Source of the DNA: Natronosalvus vescus
GTDB lineage: Archaea > Halobacteriota > Halobacteria > Halobacteriales > Natrialbaceae
Reading direction: 5' to 3'
NCBI RefSeq assembly: GCF_023973145.1
Contig: NZ_CP099546.1
Coordinates: 1,488,001-1,552,000 of the forward strand
DNA: 64,000 bases
Part shown: in pieces, positions 24,323 to 33,289 of the stretch
How the letters are laid out: the number at the start of each line of letters is the position of its first letter
Numbering within the stretch: position 1 is the stretch's first letter
The notes under the pieces: generated by a model
The model's input: only the letters and a program-made list of their open reading frames with translations
What the model was told of the DNA's origin: nothing
Database searches by the model: none
Made by a program: the position numbers and the translations under genes

Positions 24323-27091
24323 TCACCGACCGGCCCACTCGAGCATCCGTGCGTACACTGGATCCGACTCGAGCGCGTTCGGATCACCGACCAGTACGAG
24401 CGCCCGTTTCGGCCGGGTGAGCGCCACGTTGATCCGTCGGTAGTCTTCGAAGATCGGCCCCTCGAGATCGTCCGTCGCCGTAAACGAGATGATGATGACC
24501 TCCTTGCTCGAGCCCTGGAACCGGTCGACCGTATCGACGGCAATGTCGTCGCCGACGATGCTCGAGATGGTCGACACCTGGGCACGGAAGGGCGCGATGA
24601 CGCCGATCTGTTCGGGAGCGACACCAGCCCGTGTGTAGTCCTCGATGATCGAGAGGATCTCTTCGGCTTCCGTGGCGTCGGTGTATTGCTCGTCGTCACC
24701 TTCCACCGGAACGAACGTCACCGGATCGCGTAACGATTCGGGCACGTCGTCTCGGGAGACGCCCTCGAGGTCGTCGAGGGTTCGCCCCGCCACGTCCGGG
24801 TTCGCCGGTCGCAACTCCCCGTCGTAGAACTCCCGGGAGGCGAACGCCTGAATGCGCTGGTTCATCCGGTACTGGCGATCGAGCATCACGCCCGCTCCTG
24901 AATGCAGGTCGACGAGTCGCTCGAACAGCGAGATCGAGAGGTCGTTTTCGGCCCGGACGACTGGCGGGAGCTGTTCGTGGTCGCCGACCAGCACGAACCG
25001 CTCGGCCAGTTCGATCGCTGCGTACGTTCCCGGCTCGGTTAGCTGTGCGGCCTCGTCCACCAGCGCGACGTCGAAGGACTGCTCGGACATGATCCGCGAG
25101 CCACAGGTTGCCGTCGTCGCCGCGACGACGCTGGCGTTCTGCAGTTCGGAAAGCCTGGTCTCGGGGTCGCCCGAGCGCCCGAGCCGGTACCCTTGCATGT
25201 CCTCGCGAACGCCGCTCTCGCTGCCGACGCGAACCACGGCGTCGGGATCGATCCCCTGCTCGAGCAGCGCCTCGAGGGCGTTGTCGACGGCCCGGTTGGT
25301 GAACGCCGACAGGAGGACGCGCTCGCGGCGGTCGACCATCTCGCAGATCGACTGGGCGATGGTGTACGTCTTCCCGGTTCCCGGTGGGCCGTGGATGAGC
25401 GCACAGTCGTTCGCGCCGACGGCTTTCCGGACGGCCTCGTCCTGGGCCGCGTTGTTGTCGATGAACGTCTCCTCGAGGTCGTCGAATTCGGGCGTCTCCC
25501 GGCCGAACAGGATATCTTTTCGGCGCTGGTCGCCCTTCAACAGCGCGTCGTGGAGCGCCGTCAACAGCCGATCGGTCGTGAGTTCGGAGGGGTAGACGTC
25601 CAGTCGGGTCACCTCGACGGGTTCGTCCGCCGTGAGGACGATTTCGTCATCTAGGCGTTCGATCCGCGCCAGTTCGGCCTCCCCACGAACGGGCTGGCCG
25701 TCGCTGGCGAGGACGAGGTCGCCCTCCCGAAGTTTCGAGGCGGCGGGCGAGCGCTGTCGCGCTCGAAGCTCCCACCGTCCCCCCTCGAGCGGGCGCTTTT
25801 CGAGGAACTCGAGGTCGATCAGCGCGCGGTCGTCGTCGGCGCGTTCCTCCGGCGTCTGCTCCCAGAGTTTGGCGTACTCCCGGTGAACCTCCCGGCGTTC
25901 CTCCTCGATGGCTCGGTACAGTCGGTCGAAGTGCTCGAGTTCGTCGTCGGGCAGCGGTTGCCCGATCGTCCCGGCTTTCGACTCCTGGTCGAGGCGTCCC
26001 GAGACGACCATGCAGGTGTCCCGTTCGAAGCAGTACTCACACTTTGCGTCGGCTTCCTTGCCGGTCGGGATCGATCCCGACATCTCCATCGCCGCGATTT
26101 CGTTCCGGAGGCGAACGACGAACTTGAGCAGGCCCTGCCCCATCAAGAAGTCCTTCGCCGGCGTGAGATCGCCGGTCTCCTCGTTTCGCTCGAGCGCCGA
26201 GTTCTTCGTGTAGAGCAGGGTTCCCGTGTCGACCGAATCGCCGTGTTCCTCGAGGATGAGGGCGTAACAGGCCGCCTGCACCTTGTCCTTGAACCGTGGC
26301 TCCTTGCGGAGGTTCTTCCCCGTCTTGAGTTCTACCGGAGCACCTCGACGGATTGCGTCCGCTCGTCCGCGGATGCCGAACGTTTCGCTGATCAGCAGTT
26401 GTTCGGAACGCCACTCGTCGTCCTCGGTGAGCCGCCCCTGCTCGAGCCAGCCTTCGATCGCCGCCGCGTTTTTGCGGACGTCTTCCTCGACGGTCGCGGG
26501 TGCCTCGCCGAGGACGCCGAGTTCGAGGCCGCGTTCGTCCACGCGTTCCTCGATCGAGGCGTCGAGGTCGCGCCCCCGGAGGAGGTCGCCGAACACCTCG
26601 TGGACGATGGTACCCTTGACGACCGGGTAGTTGAGTGGGATTCCCGAGAGCTTGTTCAGGTAGTACAGCCGGGGACACTCGACCCAGCTTCGGATGGCCG
26701 TCACGTTCACGAGAAAGCTCGGCTCGACGACGACGTAGGAGTCGCCGGTCGTCGAGTACTGTGTTTCGCCGTCGAACTCCTTCGTTTCGGCGTTCGTGAC
26801 CAGCAGTTCCATCCCGGGCTCGAGGCGGTCGGCCGATTCCGTCCATTTTCCCCAGCAGGTGACGGTGACAGTAGTCTCGTTTTCGTCCCCGTCGCCACCC
26901 GTCGCTGCTGACACACCATCGACTGTCGCCTGCGCGGAACCGCCGTCGGATCCCGCCTCGGATTCGGATTTGGACTCGGTTTCGGTAACGCCCTCGAGAC
27001 GGAGCGGTACCTCCGCCAGTTCGCTTTGCCCGTAGCTCGTCGGCACCGTTCGAGTCGTGACGTCGGCCGTGACGGTTCCGCGAATGTGCAC
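24323..27091 (-). CDS. dna2: Dna2-like nuclease-helicase
   Basis: Fusion of a RecB/Cas4-type nuclease and an SF1B helicase, for DNA end processing in replication or repair. 922 residues. An N-terminal OB-like region (1-125) is interrupted by an acidic low-complexity loop at about 36-75. The nuclease has Cys139, GRADAI (Asp245), VELKTG (Glu254/Lys256), and CEYCFERDTC (Cys351, 354, 360), so all four Fe-S cysteines are present. The helicase begins with GPPGTGKT near 590, then DEAAQL, GDHEQLPPV, RQYRMN and ALTRPKRAL. It is convergent with the CARF-like regulator and appears to be a single-gene unit. Confidence 0.92.
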   Translation of the reverse strand: MHIRGTVTADVTTRTVPTSYGQSELAEVPLRLEGVTETESKSESEAGSDGGSAQATVDGVSAATGGDGDENETTVTVTCWGKWTESADRLEPGMELLVTNAETKEFDGETQYSTTGDSYVVVEPSFLVNVTAIRSWVECPRLYYLNKLSGIPLNYPVVKGTIVHEVFGDLLRGRDLDASIEERVDERGLELGVLGEAPATVEEDVRKNAAAIEGWLEQGRLTEDDEWRSEQLLISETFGIRGRADAIRRGAPVELKTGKNLRKEPRFKDKVQAACYALILEEHGDSVDTGTLLYTKNSALERNEETGDLTPAKDFLMGQGLLKFVVRLRNEIAAMEMSGSIPTGKEADAKCEYCFERDTCMVVSGRLDQESKAGTIGQPLPDDELEHFDRLYRAIEEERREVHREYAKLWEQTPEERADDDRALIDLEFLEKRPLEGGRWELRARQRSPAASKLREGDLVLASDGQPVRGEAELARIERLDDEIVLTADEPVEVTRLDVYPSELTTDRLLTALHDALLKGDQRRKDILFGRETPEFDDLEETFIDNNAAQDEAVRKAVGANDCALIHGPPGTGKTYTIAQSICEMVDRRERVLLSAFTNRAVDNALEALLEQGIDPDAVVRVGSESGVREDMQGYRLGRSGDPETRLSELQNASVVAATTATCGSRIMSEQSFDVALVDEAAQLTEPGTYAAIELAERFVLVGDHEQLPPVVRAENDLSISLFERLVDLHSGAGVMLDRQYRMNQRIQAFASREFYDGELRPANPDVAGRTLDDLEGVSRDDVPESLRDPVTFVPVEGDDEQYTDATEAEEILSIIEDYTRAGVAPEQIGVIAPFRAQVSTISSIVGDDIAVDTVDRFQGSSKEVIIISFTATDDLEGPIFEDYRRINVALTRPKRALVLVGDPNALESDPVYARMLEWAGR

Positions 27092-27225
27092 GAGTACTGT
27101 GAGGGACGCCGACGTGAAAAACGCTATCGGTCGGTTCCGACGGGTGGCAGTCTATTGTTCACGCGACGAAATATGCTATTACTCGGACAGTGATCGACAG
27201 AACGGTGTAACGGTGTACCCGACTT

Positions 27226-27813
27226 TTGCTGGACGGCGGAAAACCAGCGGTCGTGAACGCTCCGAGCGAGTCGACTGTACGCGCATCGCCGAGACCCGCG
27301 TCCGTGAGCCTCCTCGTGCGGGCTGGGACGACCCTGGCGACCCTCGCCGACAGCCAGCCCGATACGACCGGAGAGGACTACAGCCGTCCGAATCGAAACC
27401 CGGGGCACTCCCCCCAGGTCGCAACTGGCGGCCGTCGACGTCGCCCGTCGATCCTCAATGCGGTGCTCGCCGGCATCGGTCTCTGGGTTGCCACCACCGC
27501 GGTCTTCTTGCCCACCGGTGGCGACCCCGCAGTGGTAACCAACAACGTCTTCGTCGGCCTCGTTATCGCTCTCGCGGCCGGCTACAACTACTATCGCGCC
27601 CAAAATGAGGTGCCGCCGAGTCCCACGGTCGCCTCACTGATCGTCACGCTCGGTCTCTGGCTCGTCGTTGCCGCCCCTGCGTTCGAAATGGGCGGTGCAG
27701 TGTTCTGGAGTACGTTCGCAGCGGGGTTTGCCGTCGCCGGCCTCGCCGGCTACACCGTCTACGAGGCCCGAACCGTTCGGCGGATCGCCCACGAAACGTT
27801 CTCGAGGCGATGA
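27226..27813 (+). CDS. SPW-repeat-like four-helix membrane protein
   Basis: 195 residues from a TTG start. The true start could be the in-frame GTG at 27253 or 27304. The first 75 residues are polar low complexity. Residues about 76-190 hold four membrane segments in two similar halves (ILNAVLAGIGLWVATTAVFL and TVASLIVTLGLWLVVAAPAF, each followed by a second helix with FVGLVIALAAGYNYYRA or GFAVAGLAGYTVYEA). This internal duplication resembles SPW-repeat proteins although the SPW triplet is not obvious. Function unknown. Divergent from dna2. Confidence 0.6.
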   Translation: MLDGGKPAVVNAPSESTVRASPRPASVSLLVRAGTTLATLADSQPDTTGEDYSRPNRNPGHSPQVATGGRRRRPSILNAVLAGIGLWVATTAVFLPTGGDPAVVTNNVFVGLVIALAAGYNYYRAQNEVPPSPTVASLIVTLGLWLVVAAPAFEMGGAVFWSTFAAGFAVAGLAGYTVYEARTVRRIAHETFSRR

Positions 27814-27842
27814 CCGGCTGACCCCGAGCTACTGGGGCGTGG

Positions 27843-28085
27843 CTACTCGAGTGCGGACTCGAGCGTCCATCGATGGTGGCGTGCTCTACACAATCCCAGC
27901 GACACGATGGCGAAGGCGAGCATGGCGACGGCAAATCCAGCGGGTGCAAGTATTGGGCCGTTGTGGACGGCGCTGTTGACGAGTTGCCCCGTAGCGAGAC
28001 CGACCGGCGCGAGAACGGTGATGGTGATTTCCGCTGGCGCTCGGTGAAACAGTTCGACAGTCGAGAGGCTCTCAGATGACGACAT
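27843..28085 (-). CDS. Small two-helix membrane protein, unknown
   Basis: 80 residues from MSSSESLSTVELFHRAPAE. Two hydrophobic segments (ITITVLAPVGLATGQLV and GFAVAMLAFAIVSLGL) with a short loop, then a basic tail. No family recognised. The start at 28085 is preferred over one 28 codons upstream, which adds an atypical Arg/Cys-rich leader. Convergent with the SPW-like gene. Confidence 0.5.
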   Translation of the reverse strand: MSSSESLSTVELFHRAPAEITITVLAPVGLATGQLVNSAVHNGPILAPAGFAVAMLAFAIVSLGLCRARHHRWTLESALE

Positions 28086-28212
28086 TCGGTAAGTTCGCCT
28101 TATCGGTCTACACGACCACCTGATTGTAACTATTTTGATTCGGCACTGGACATCGTGACCGACAACCACCGGGATCGATACGTATTTTCACTCGGGTGCG
28201 TATGTCTCGAGT

Positions 28213-28764
28213 ATGCGGATTCGGGACTGGCAAGACATACTGGAGGACGTCGTCGAGCGGGACGTCGATCCCGACGGCTGGCGGGCCGTCGCCGGCGATC
28301 GCGCCCGCGGGGTCGGCGAGGACATGTACCTCGCCCATCCACGGGCCGGCGTGTTCGTCCTCAAGACCTACGCGAAAAACCCCTACGAGGTGCGCGGCGT
28401 CGGCGGCCGAGTCGCCCGCAACCTCGACGACGAAATCGGCTCGTACCTCCCGGTGGAGGACACCCCGAGTCGGTTCGCGTTACAGTCACCGCCGGCGGAC
28501 GAGGAACACGCCGAATCGGTCGCCACCCGTCTCGAGACGGTCGTGAAGACCCACGCCGATGCGCCCACGCGCCCACAGGACTTCTTCGAGGACGTGATGG
28601 ACGCCCTCGAGAGTCCGGCGTTCGGGCCGATGGCGTACGACCAGTACGACCGTCCCGACGAACTCGAGGGACTCTCGGAGACGTTCGAGGACGCCGAGAA
28701 ATTGCTCGATGCGGAACTGGACGACCTGATCGAGGACGACGACGTCGGGCGTGGGTTCATGTAG
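28213..28764 (+). CDS. Conserved haloarchaeal protein of unknown function
   Basis: 183 residues, soluble and acidic, no membrane segment. The beginning MRIRDWQDILEDVVERDVDP and the central VFVLKTYAKNPYEVRGVGGR and FGPMAYDQYDRPDELEGL look strongly constrained, and I recall similar full-length proteins across haloarchaea without assigned activity. A TATA-like tract (CGTATTTTC) lies near 28181-28189, about 27 bp before the ATG, so the mRNA is probably leaderless. Confidence 0.75.
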   Translation: MRIRDWQDILEDVVERDVDPDGWRAVAGDRARGVGEDMYLAHPRAGVFVLKTYAKNPYEVRGVGGRVARNLDDEIGSYLPVEDTPSRFALQSPPADEEHAESVATRLETVVKTHADAPTRPQDFFEDVMDALESPAFGPMAYDQYDRPDELEGLSETFEDAEKLLDAELDDLIEDDDVGRGFM

Positions 28765-28972
28765 CCAGTACTACGTATTGTGTATCATTATACTACAATA
28801 TGTATGCTTTGCCACTTCAAAACGTATAGCATTGCCTGAAAAAGCCACTCGCCACCGAGACACAGTGCCCTCATCGGACTCGAGGAACCCGCCAGACTCT
28901 CGTTCGAACCGATGGCGGCTGCAAGCCAAAACGCTCTTGGCGTCGAACCTGTACATCCGAACCGGTCGCACT

Positions 28973-29197
28973 ATGTCCGAAGACTCAGACCACGGCCGGG
29001 ACGTCGAACTGGCTAAAGAGGATTCAGAGGCGGACGAGGACGACGACCTCACCGAAGAAGAGCAAGAAGCGCGGGAGCGGGCGGACGAAGCGGAGAAAAA
29101 AGAGGACATCAAACACGGGTCGACCGAACGGGAAAACGAGGCCCTCGAGCAGGAGAACCCGAACCACCACCGGGACGAGGAACCGTACAACGGTTGA
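28973..29197 (+). CDS. Small highly acidic charged protein
   Basis: 74 residues from MSEDSDHGRDVELAKEDSEA. Almost entirely charged or polar with a central helix-forming run (LTEEEQEARERADEAEKKED), likely disordered or a short coiled coil. Similar orphan proteins occur widely in haloarchaea. No function proposed. The frame is open further upstream but only this start gives haloarchaeal composition. Confidence 0.6.
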   Translation: MSEDSDHGRDVELAKEDSEADEDDDLTEEEQEARERADEAEKKEDIKHGSTERENEALEQENPNHHRDEEPYNG

Positions 29198-29457
29198 GAC
29201 CGGCGCCTTCGATTCGGATTCGATGACAGTGTGCGCTCGAACGGGTACGACGTTTTTTCGAGTGACTGCCTGTTGTCTCGAGGGCCAGCGACGTGAGAAT
29301 AGTATCGTCGCTACTCTCACCGTCGCGTGGATGATACGTACCCTGTGACCCAACTGACCAGATGAGCAGATAGGCAAATGAGCAGGTGCAGGCACATTCG
29401 CCCGAAATCTTCGTGGAGAACGGTACCTCTTTTACCCGCCCACACCACCCCTCGCGT

Positions 29458-29880
29458 ATGCCTACGCTCGGTCTGGTGATCGCACAGTTCAATCGACCGA
29501 TCACCGAACAGATGGAAGACGCCGCCCTCGAAGCCGCAGATACCGCCGACGCGGACGTCTACGACGTGGTGTCCGTCCCCGGCGTTTACGACGCACCGCT
29601 GGCCGCCGACCGCCTCGCCCGTCTCGAGGCAGTCGACGCCGTCGTCGTCGTCGGAACGGTCATTACCGGCGATACCGATCACGACCAGGTGATCACCGAC
29701 GCCGCCGCCGGCCGCTTATCGGACGTCAGCCTCGAGCGCGATACGCCGGTGACCCTCGGGGTGACCGGCCCCGGGATGTCCGCCGCCGAGGCCCGCGAGC
29801 GGGTCGACAACGCGGCGAAAGCCGTCGACGGTGCGCTCGCACTCCTCGAGGAGTTGCCCGATTCCGAAGCCACATACTGA
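29458..29880 (+). CDS. ribH: 6,7-dimethyl-8-ribityllumazine synthase
   Basis: Penultimate step of riboflavin synthesis: condenses 5-amino-6-ribitylamino-uracil with dihydroxybutanone phosphate. 140 residues, the short archaeal length. Motifs are LGLVIAQFNRPITEQM at the N-terminus, VPGVYDAPLAADRLA (substrate loop), and VVVGTVITGDTDHDQVI with the catalytic His in the family's TxHxD-type position. TTTTACC near 29429-29435 lies about 26 bp before the ATG, suggesting a leaderless transcript. It is followed after 19 bp by the aminotransferase, likely co-transcribed. Confidence 0.93.
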   Translation: MPTLGLVIAQFNRPITEQMEDAALEAADTADADVYDVVSVPGVYDAPLAADRLARLEAVDAVVVVGTVITGDTDHDQVITDAAAGRLSDVSLERDTPVTLGVTGPGMSAAEARERVDNAAKAVDGALALLEELPDSEATY

Positions 29881-29899
29881 GTGACGATAACTACCAAAC

Positions 29900-31078
29900 A
29901 TGACCATGAACTTCACCGACCGCGTCTCCCGAGTCGAACCGTCCGCAACCCTGACCATCTCCGCGCTCGCCACTGAACTCGAGGCCGACGGCGTCGACGT
30001 CGTCGACCTGAGCGTCGGCGAACCGGACTTCCCGACGCCCGAAAACGTCGTCCAGGCCGGCAAGGACGCCATGGACGCCGGCCACACGGGCTACACCACC
30101 CCCGCGGGCCATCTCGAGTTACGAGAGGCGATCAGCGAGAAACTCGCCGCCGATGGTCTCGATCACGGCCCCGAGGAGATCATCGTCACCCCCGGCGCGA
30201 AACAGTCGCTCTACGAGATCATCCAGACGGTGATCCAGGGGTCTGACGAACAGAGTGGAACGTCGTCCCGCGCAGACGAGGTCGTCCTCCTCGACCCTGC
30301 CTGGGTCTCCTACGAGGCGATGGTGAAACTCGCCGGCGGGAACCTCACCCGCGTCGACCTCTCCGACAGTGACTTTCAGCTCGAGCCAGCGCTCGACGAC
30401 CTCGCCGAGGCCGTCTCCGACGACACCGACCTGTTGATCGTCAACTCGCCGTCGAACCCCACGGGCGCGGTGTACTCCGACGCCGCCCTCGAGGGCGTGC
30501 GCGACCTGGCCGTCGAACACGACGTCACGGTCATCTCGGACGAGATTTACAAGGAGATCACCTACGGCGTCGAGCCGACCAGTCTGGGGACGCTGGAGGG
30601 AATGGCCGACAGGACGATTACGGTCAACGGCTTCTCGAAGGCCTACTCGATGACCGGCTGGCGACTGGGGTATTTCGCCGGGCCGAAAGACCTGATCGAC
30701 CAGGCTGGAAAGCTCCACAGCCACTCAGTCTCTTCGGCGACGAACTTCGTCCAGTACTCCGGGATCGAGGCGCTCGAGAACACCGACGACGCCGTCGCGG
30801 AGATGGTCGAAGCGTTCGAGGAACGTCGCGACCTCGTCGTCGACCTGCTCGGGGAACACGACGTCGACGTGGCGGTTCCCGACGGCGCGTTCTACATGAT
30901 GCTGCCCGTTGATCAGGACGATCAGGCCTGGTGTGAAGGTGCCATCGAAGACGCCCACGTCGCGACGGTTCCCGGGAGCGCGTTCGGTACGCCCGGTTAC
31001 GCCCGGATATCGTACGCGGCGAGTGCGGAACGGCTCGAGGAAGGGATCGAGCGACTGGCTGTTGAAGGCTATTTCTAA
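29900..31078 (+). CDS. Class I/II aminotransferase (aspartate aminotransferase-like)
   Basis: PLP-dependent transamination, probably aspartate/2-oxoglutarate; exact substrate not fixed by sequence. 392 residues. Family blocks are DLSVGEPDFPTPENV, GYTTPAGHLELREAI, VNSPSNPTGAVYSD (Asn binding PLP), ISDEIYKEITYG (Asp and Tyr), and GFSKAYSMTGWRLGY with the Schiff-base lysine. The ATG at 29906 is an equally plausible start. Downstream of ribH by 19 bp. The stop codon ends only 12 bp before the left terminal repeat of island 2, so the island inserted right behind this gene without breaking it. Confidence 0.9.
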   Translation: MTMNFTDRVSRVEPSATLTISALATELEADGVDVVDLSVGEPDFPTPENVVQAGKDAMDAGHTGYTTPAGHLELREAISEKLAADGLDHGPEEIIVTPGAKQSLYEIIQTVIQGSDEQSGTSSRADEVVLLDPAWVSYEAMVKLAGGNLTRVDLSDSDFQLEPALDDLAEAVSDDTDLLIVNSPSNPTGAVYSDAALEGVRDLAVEHDVTVISDEIYKEITYGVEPTSLGTLEGMADRTITVNGFSKAYSMTGWRLGYFAGPKDLIDQAGKLHSHSVSSATNFVQYSGIEALENTDDAVAEMVEAFEERRDLVVDLLGEHDVDVAVPDGAFYMMLPVDQDDQAWCEGAIEDAHVATVPGSAFGTPGYARISYAASAERLEEGIERLAVEGYF

Positions 31079-31231
31079 AGAACCGGTTCTGTTGAAATCC
31101 TCGGAAGACGACAAGAATTGGCTGCTGAATACAGAGGATTAGTGCAGCACAATGAGTCCGTTTGTTTCACGCCGAAACCAGTGAACCATCCGCTCACTAC
31201 ACGTGCGAATTGAGCAAATGAACAAATATGG

Positions 31232-31257
31232 ATTTGACCTTGGAGAAGACATTTATA
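31232..31257 (+). promoter_or_regulatory. Promoter module of first island-2 lipoprotein
   Basis: 26-bp element starting ATTTGACCTTGGAGAA and ending in ATTTATA, 23 bp before the ATG. It matches the element before the second lipoprotein at 23 of 26 positions and at identical spacing, so both genes are probably leaderless and co-regulated. Confidence 0.65.
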
Positions 31258-31279
31258 CATATAATCAGAAGTTCTCAAC

Positions 31280-31696
31280 ATGAACCGTCGTGCCCTCCTT
31301 ACTGCCACTGGGGTTGTACTTTCAGCCCCTCTTGCAGGCTGTCTCTCCGAATATCCGACCAAATTAGGTATCGATAGGTCACAATCAGAAGAATCTGAGG
31401 ATGACAAAAAGATAAAATTAGGCGGATACTTGCTAACTATCCATCACCACCCTGACCGTTCACCTGATGAAGTGGAGTCGTCAATGTCATCTGAAAACTC
31501 CAATCTCGATGACCAACGATTACAGAATCTCTTCGAGGAAGCAGTCAGATCGGGACGCGCAGCGTATAGAACTCATGATGAAGCAGCCACGTTACAAGCG
31601 ATAGTAGACGAAATTCCAGAGGACGAAGACGACAATAGTCAATACGTGACTCACGAGGGAGAGGTTCTTAGTGTGAGGACAGTGACGCTCGAATAG
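31280..31696 (+). CDS. Lipoprotein of unknown function
   Basis: 138 residues. The Tat-style signal MNRRALLTATGVVLSAPLAG is followed by the lipobox Cys at residue 21, so export and lipid anchoring are expected. The mature part is acidic and polar; the only notable feature is the helix-like segment LFEEAVRSGRAAYRTHDEAA followed by a short beta tail (YVTHEGEVLSVRTVTL). No family recognised. GC is lower than chromosomal neighbours. Its promoter and signal peptide closely resemble those of the next gene although the mature proteins are unrelated by eye. Confidence 0.75.
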   Translation: MNRRALLTATGVVLSAPLAGCLSEYPTKLGIDRSQSEESEDDKKIKLGGYLLTIHHHPDRSPDEVESSMSSENSNLDDQRLQNLFEEAVRSGRAAYRTHDEAATLQAIVDEIPEDEDDNSQYVTHEGEVLSVRTVTLE

Positions 31697-31916
31697 TTCA
31701 GAAGTTCGGAGGATGGGTTTGACAAATCAACTACTTTTTGACAGTTTCACTCGAAGAGTATGTTGGGACGAGACCCCAGAAGCGTCGATATTGAGGGGGT
31801 TCTGGGAAACTGACGCCGCACACGTTGTCAGGAATCTCTAGCGGAGTGGATGATATGGTTCGACCACATACTCACGCTCAGGTTTCGACACGCCCACTGC
31901 TGAGAGTAAAACTTGT

Positions 31917-31942
31917 ATTTGACGTTGGAGAAAATATTTATA
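31917..31942 (+). promoter_or_regulatory. Promoter module of second island-2 lipoprotein
   Basis: Begins ATTTGACGTTGGAGAA and ends ATTTATA, 23 bp before the ATG; near-duplicate of 31232-31257 (three mismatches). Confidence 0.65.
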
Positions 31943-31964
31943 GAGAACCACCATTCGGTCTGAT

Positions 31965-33086
31965 ATGAATCGCCGCACGGTCCTCGCTGGTGCAGGAATC
32001 ACGCTTTCCCTCCCTCTCACTGGTTGTCTCAGCGATGAGGAAAATAACTCTGAAGGCCAGACTAGTGAACATGGGACCCCCTCTGTCGAAGATAGCAAGA
32101 CCATCGAAGAAGACCCACGAGTGGATGCCCCATCGCACGAAATCACCCCGCCAGCGGACGAAGATTCTGACGACTGGAACGACGACTACCTTGGTGAGCA
32201 CATGGAGACGGAGCCATCGGTTGTGTTTGAGGAATTACCTATTTCAAGGTTTGCGTTGAAAGCTCAAGACAAACGATTATCAGACCCCACAAGAGGTAAC
32301 GATGAATTCTGGGTTGACGTGCTGGAGAGCGAGGACGACCGCGATACAATTCTTGACATCGAGGATGAAACCATCAGTACGGCGGAACGCGACCAGCTCA
32401 AAAGTATCGATTTCGACGAATCCGTTCTGATTGTGGTAGAAACAGGATACGGTTCTAGTTCTGTAACCCATCGCTGGTCGCGTGTGGAAGATGCTGGAGA
32501 CAGTCTTCACCTCCATGGATACTATACAGACCCTCATGGACGAGATGGTGACGTGTCTACGAGAGCGTCAGTTCTCGAAGTGGAACGACCATCCGACGAA
32601 TTGAACCTCGCTCGCGTGAGTCTCACGGTCGAGGAGGACCGTCGCGTCCACTTCAACTCGACCGAGGGTCCAGTCAGTATCGATGCTTCTTCAGATGAGT
32701 CTGAAACTCTTGACTGTGACCTCGAATATCGACAAGAGCAGGGCAAAGCCGATGCAGTCGAAACGTCGGTATCAAATGCTGACGGGTCTTGTGGGTTTGA
32801 GGCAGCTAGTGCAGCCGTTCAACATATTGAGAGCCAACTCGATACGGAATTCAATTCAAGTTGGGGTGGCCCGAGCTATTCCGCCGTATCAGAAGAAGCC
32901 AGAGTGGAATTACGCGCCATCAAGAACAGAGACGGGGACTACAGCACCTGCCCACCACTCACCTTCGACGAGGTTGTCGAAGTTACTCCGACCAAAGTGA
33001 CCGTCACGGTAGAGGTCGAAAACGGAGAGGACGAAGAATGCACACACAATATCTATGTAAACCAAGTAACCGAACAAGAGGATTAA
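31965..33086 (+). CDS. Lipoprotein of unknown function
   Basis: 373 residues. Signal MNRRTVLAGAGITLSLPLTG with lipobox Cys at 21, then an acidic, probably disordered region to about 85. Residues about 110-245 contain a beta-rich segment (VLIVVETGYGSSSVTHRW, LHLHGYYTDPHG). The C-terminal 115 residues hold three cysteines and end in TVTVEVENGEDEECTHNIY. I recognise no family. It shares its promoter and signal with the gene upstream, 268 bp before it, suggesting paired expression. Low GC. Confidence 0.75.
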   Translation: MNRRTVLAGAGITLSLPLTGCLSDEENNSEGQTSEHGTPSVEDSKTIEEDPRVDAPSHEITPPADEDSDDWNDDYLGEHMETEPSVVFEELPISRFALKAQDKRLSDPTRGNDEFWVDVLESEDDRDTILDIEDETISTAERDQLKSIDFDESVLIVVETGYGSSSVTHRWSRVEDAGDSLHLHGYYTDPHGRDGDVSTRASVLEVERPSDELNLARVSLTVEEDRRVHFNSTEGPVSIDASSDESETLDCDLEYRQEQGKADAVETSVSNADGSCGFEAASAAVQHIESQLDTEFNSSWGGPSYSAVSEEARVELRAIKNRDGDYSTCPPLTFDEVVEVTPTKVTVTVEVENGEDEECTHNIYVNQVTEQED

Positions 33087-33115
33087 ACAGACCACTCCGT
33101 TAACGGGGTTCCCTA

Positions 33116-33236
33116 TACTGATCGATCACTACCGTCAAAAATTGAGCCGAACATCGTGCGACATTCGCGCTTTGTATTCAGCAGAGACTGAACGTTCTAC
33201 TCGGATTCTGTCAGAAGATGCCTGCTGAATATAGAG
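33116..33236. repeat. Island 2 junction J1 (R element plus inverted L arm)
   Basis: R element: box TACTGATCGATCACTACC (33116-33133), GTGCGACATTCGCGCT, arm CTTTGTATTCAGCA (33170-33183). Then exactly 39 bp, then the inverted arm TGCTGAATATAGAG (33223-33236); arms pair at 12 of 14 positions. It separates a plus-strand from a minus-strand lipoprotein gene. Confidence 0.75.
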
Positions 33237-33289
33237 GTTAAATGCAGTACGAGGTGAGTTTCTCAGGCAATCGACGCGATAGATGACAA

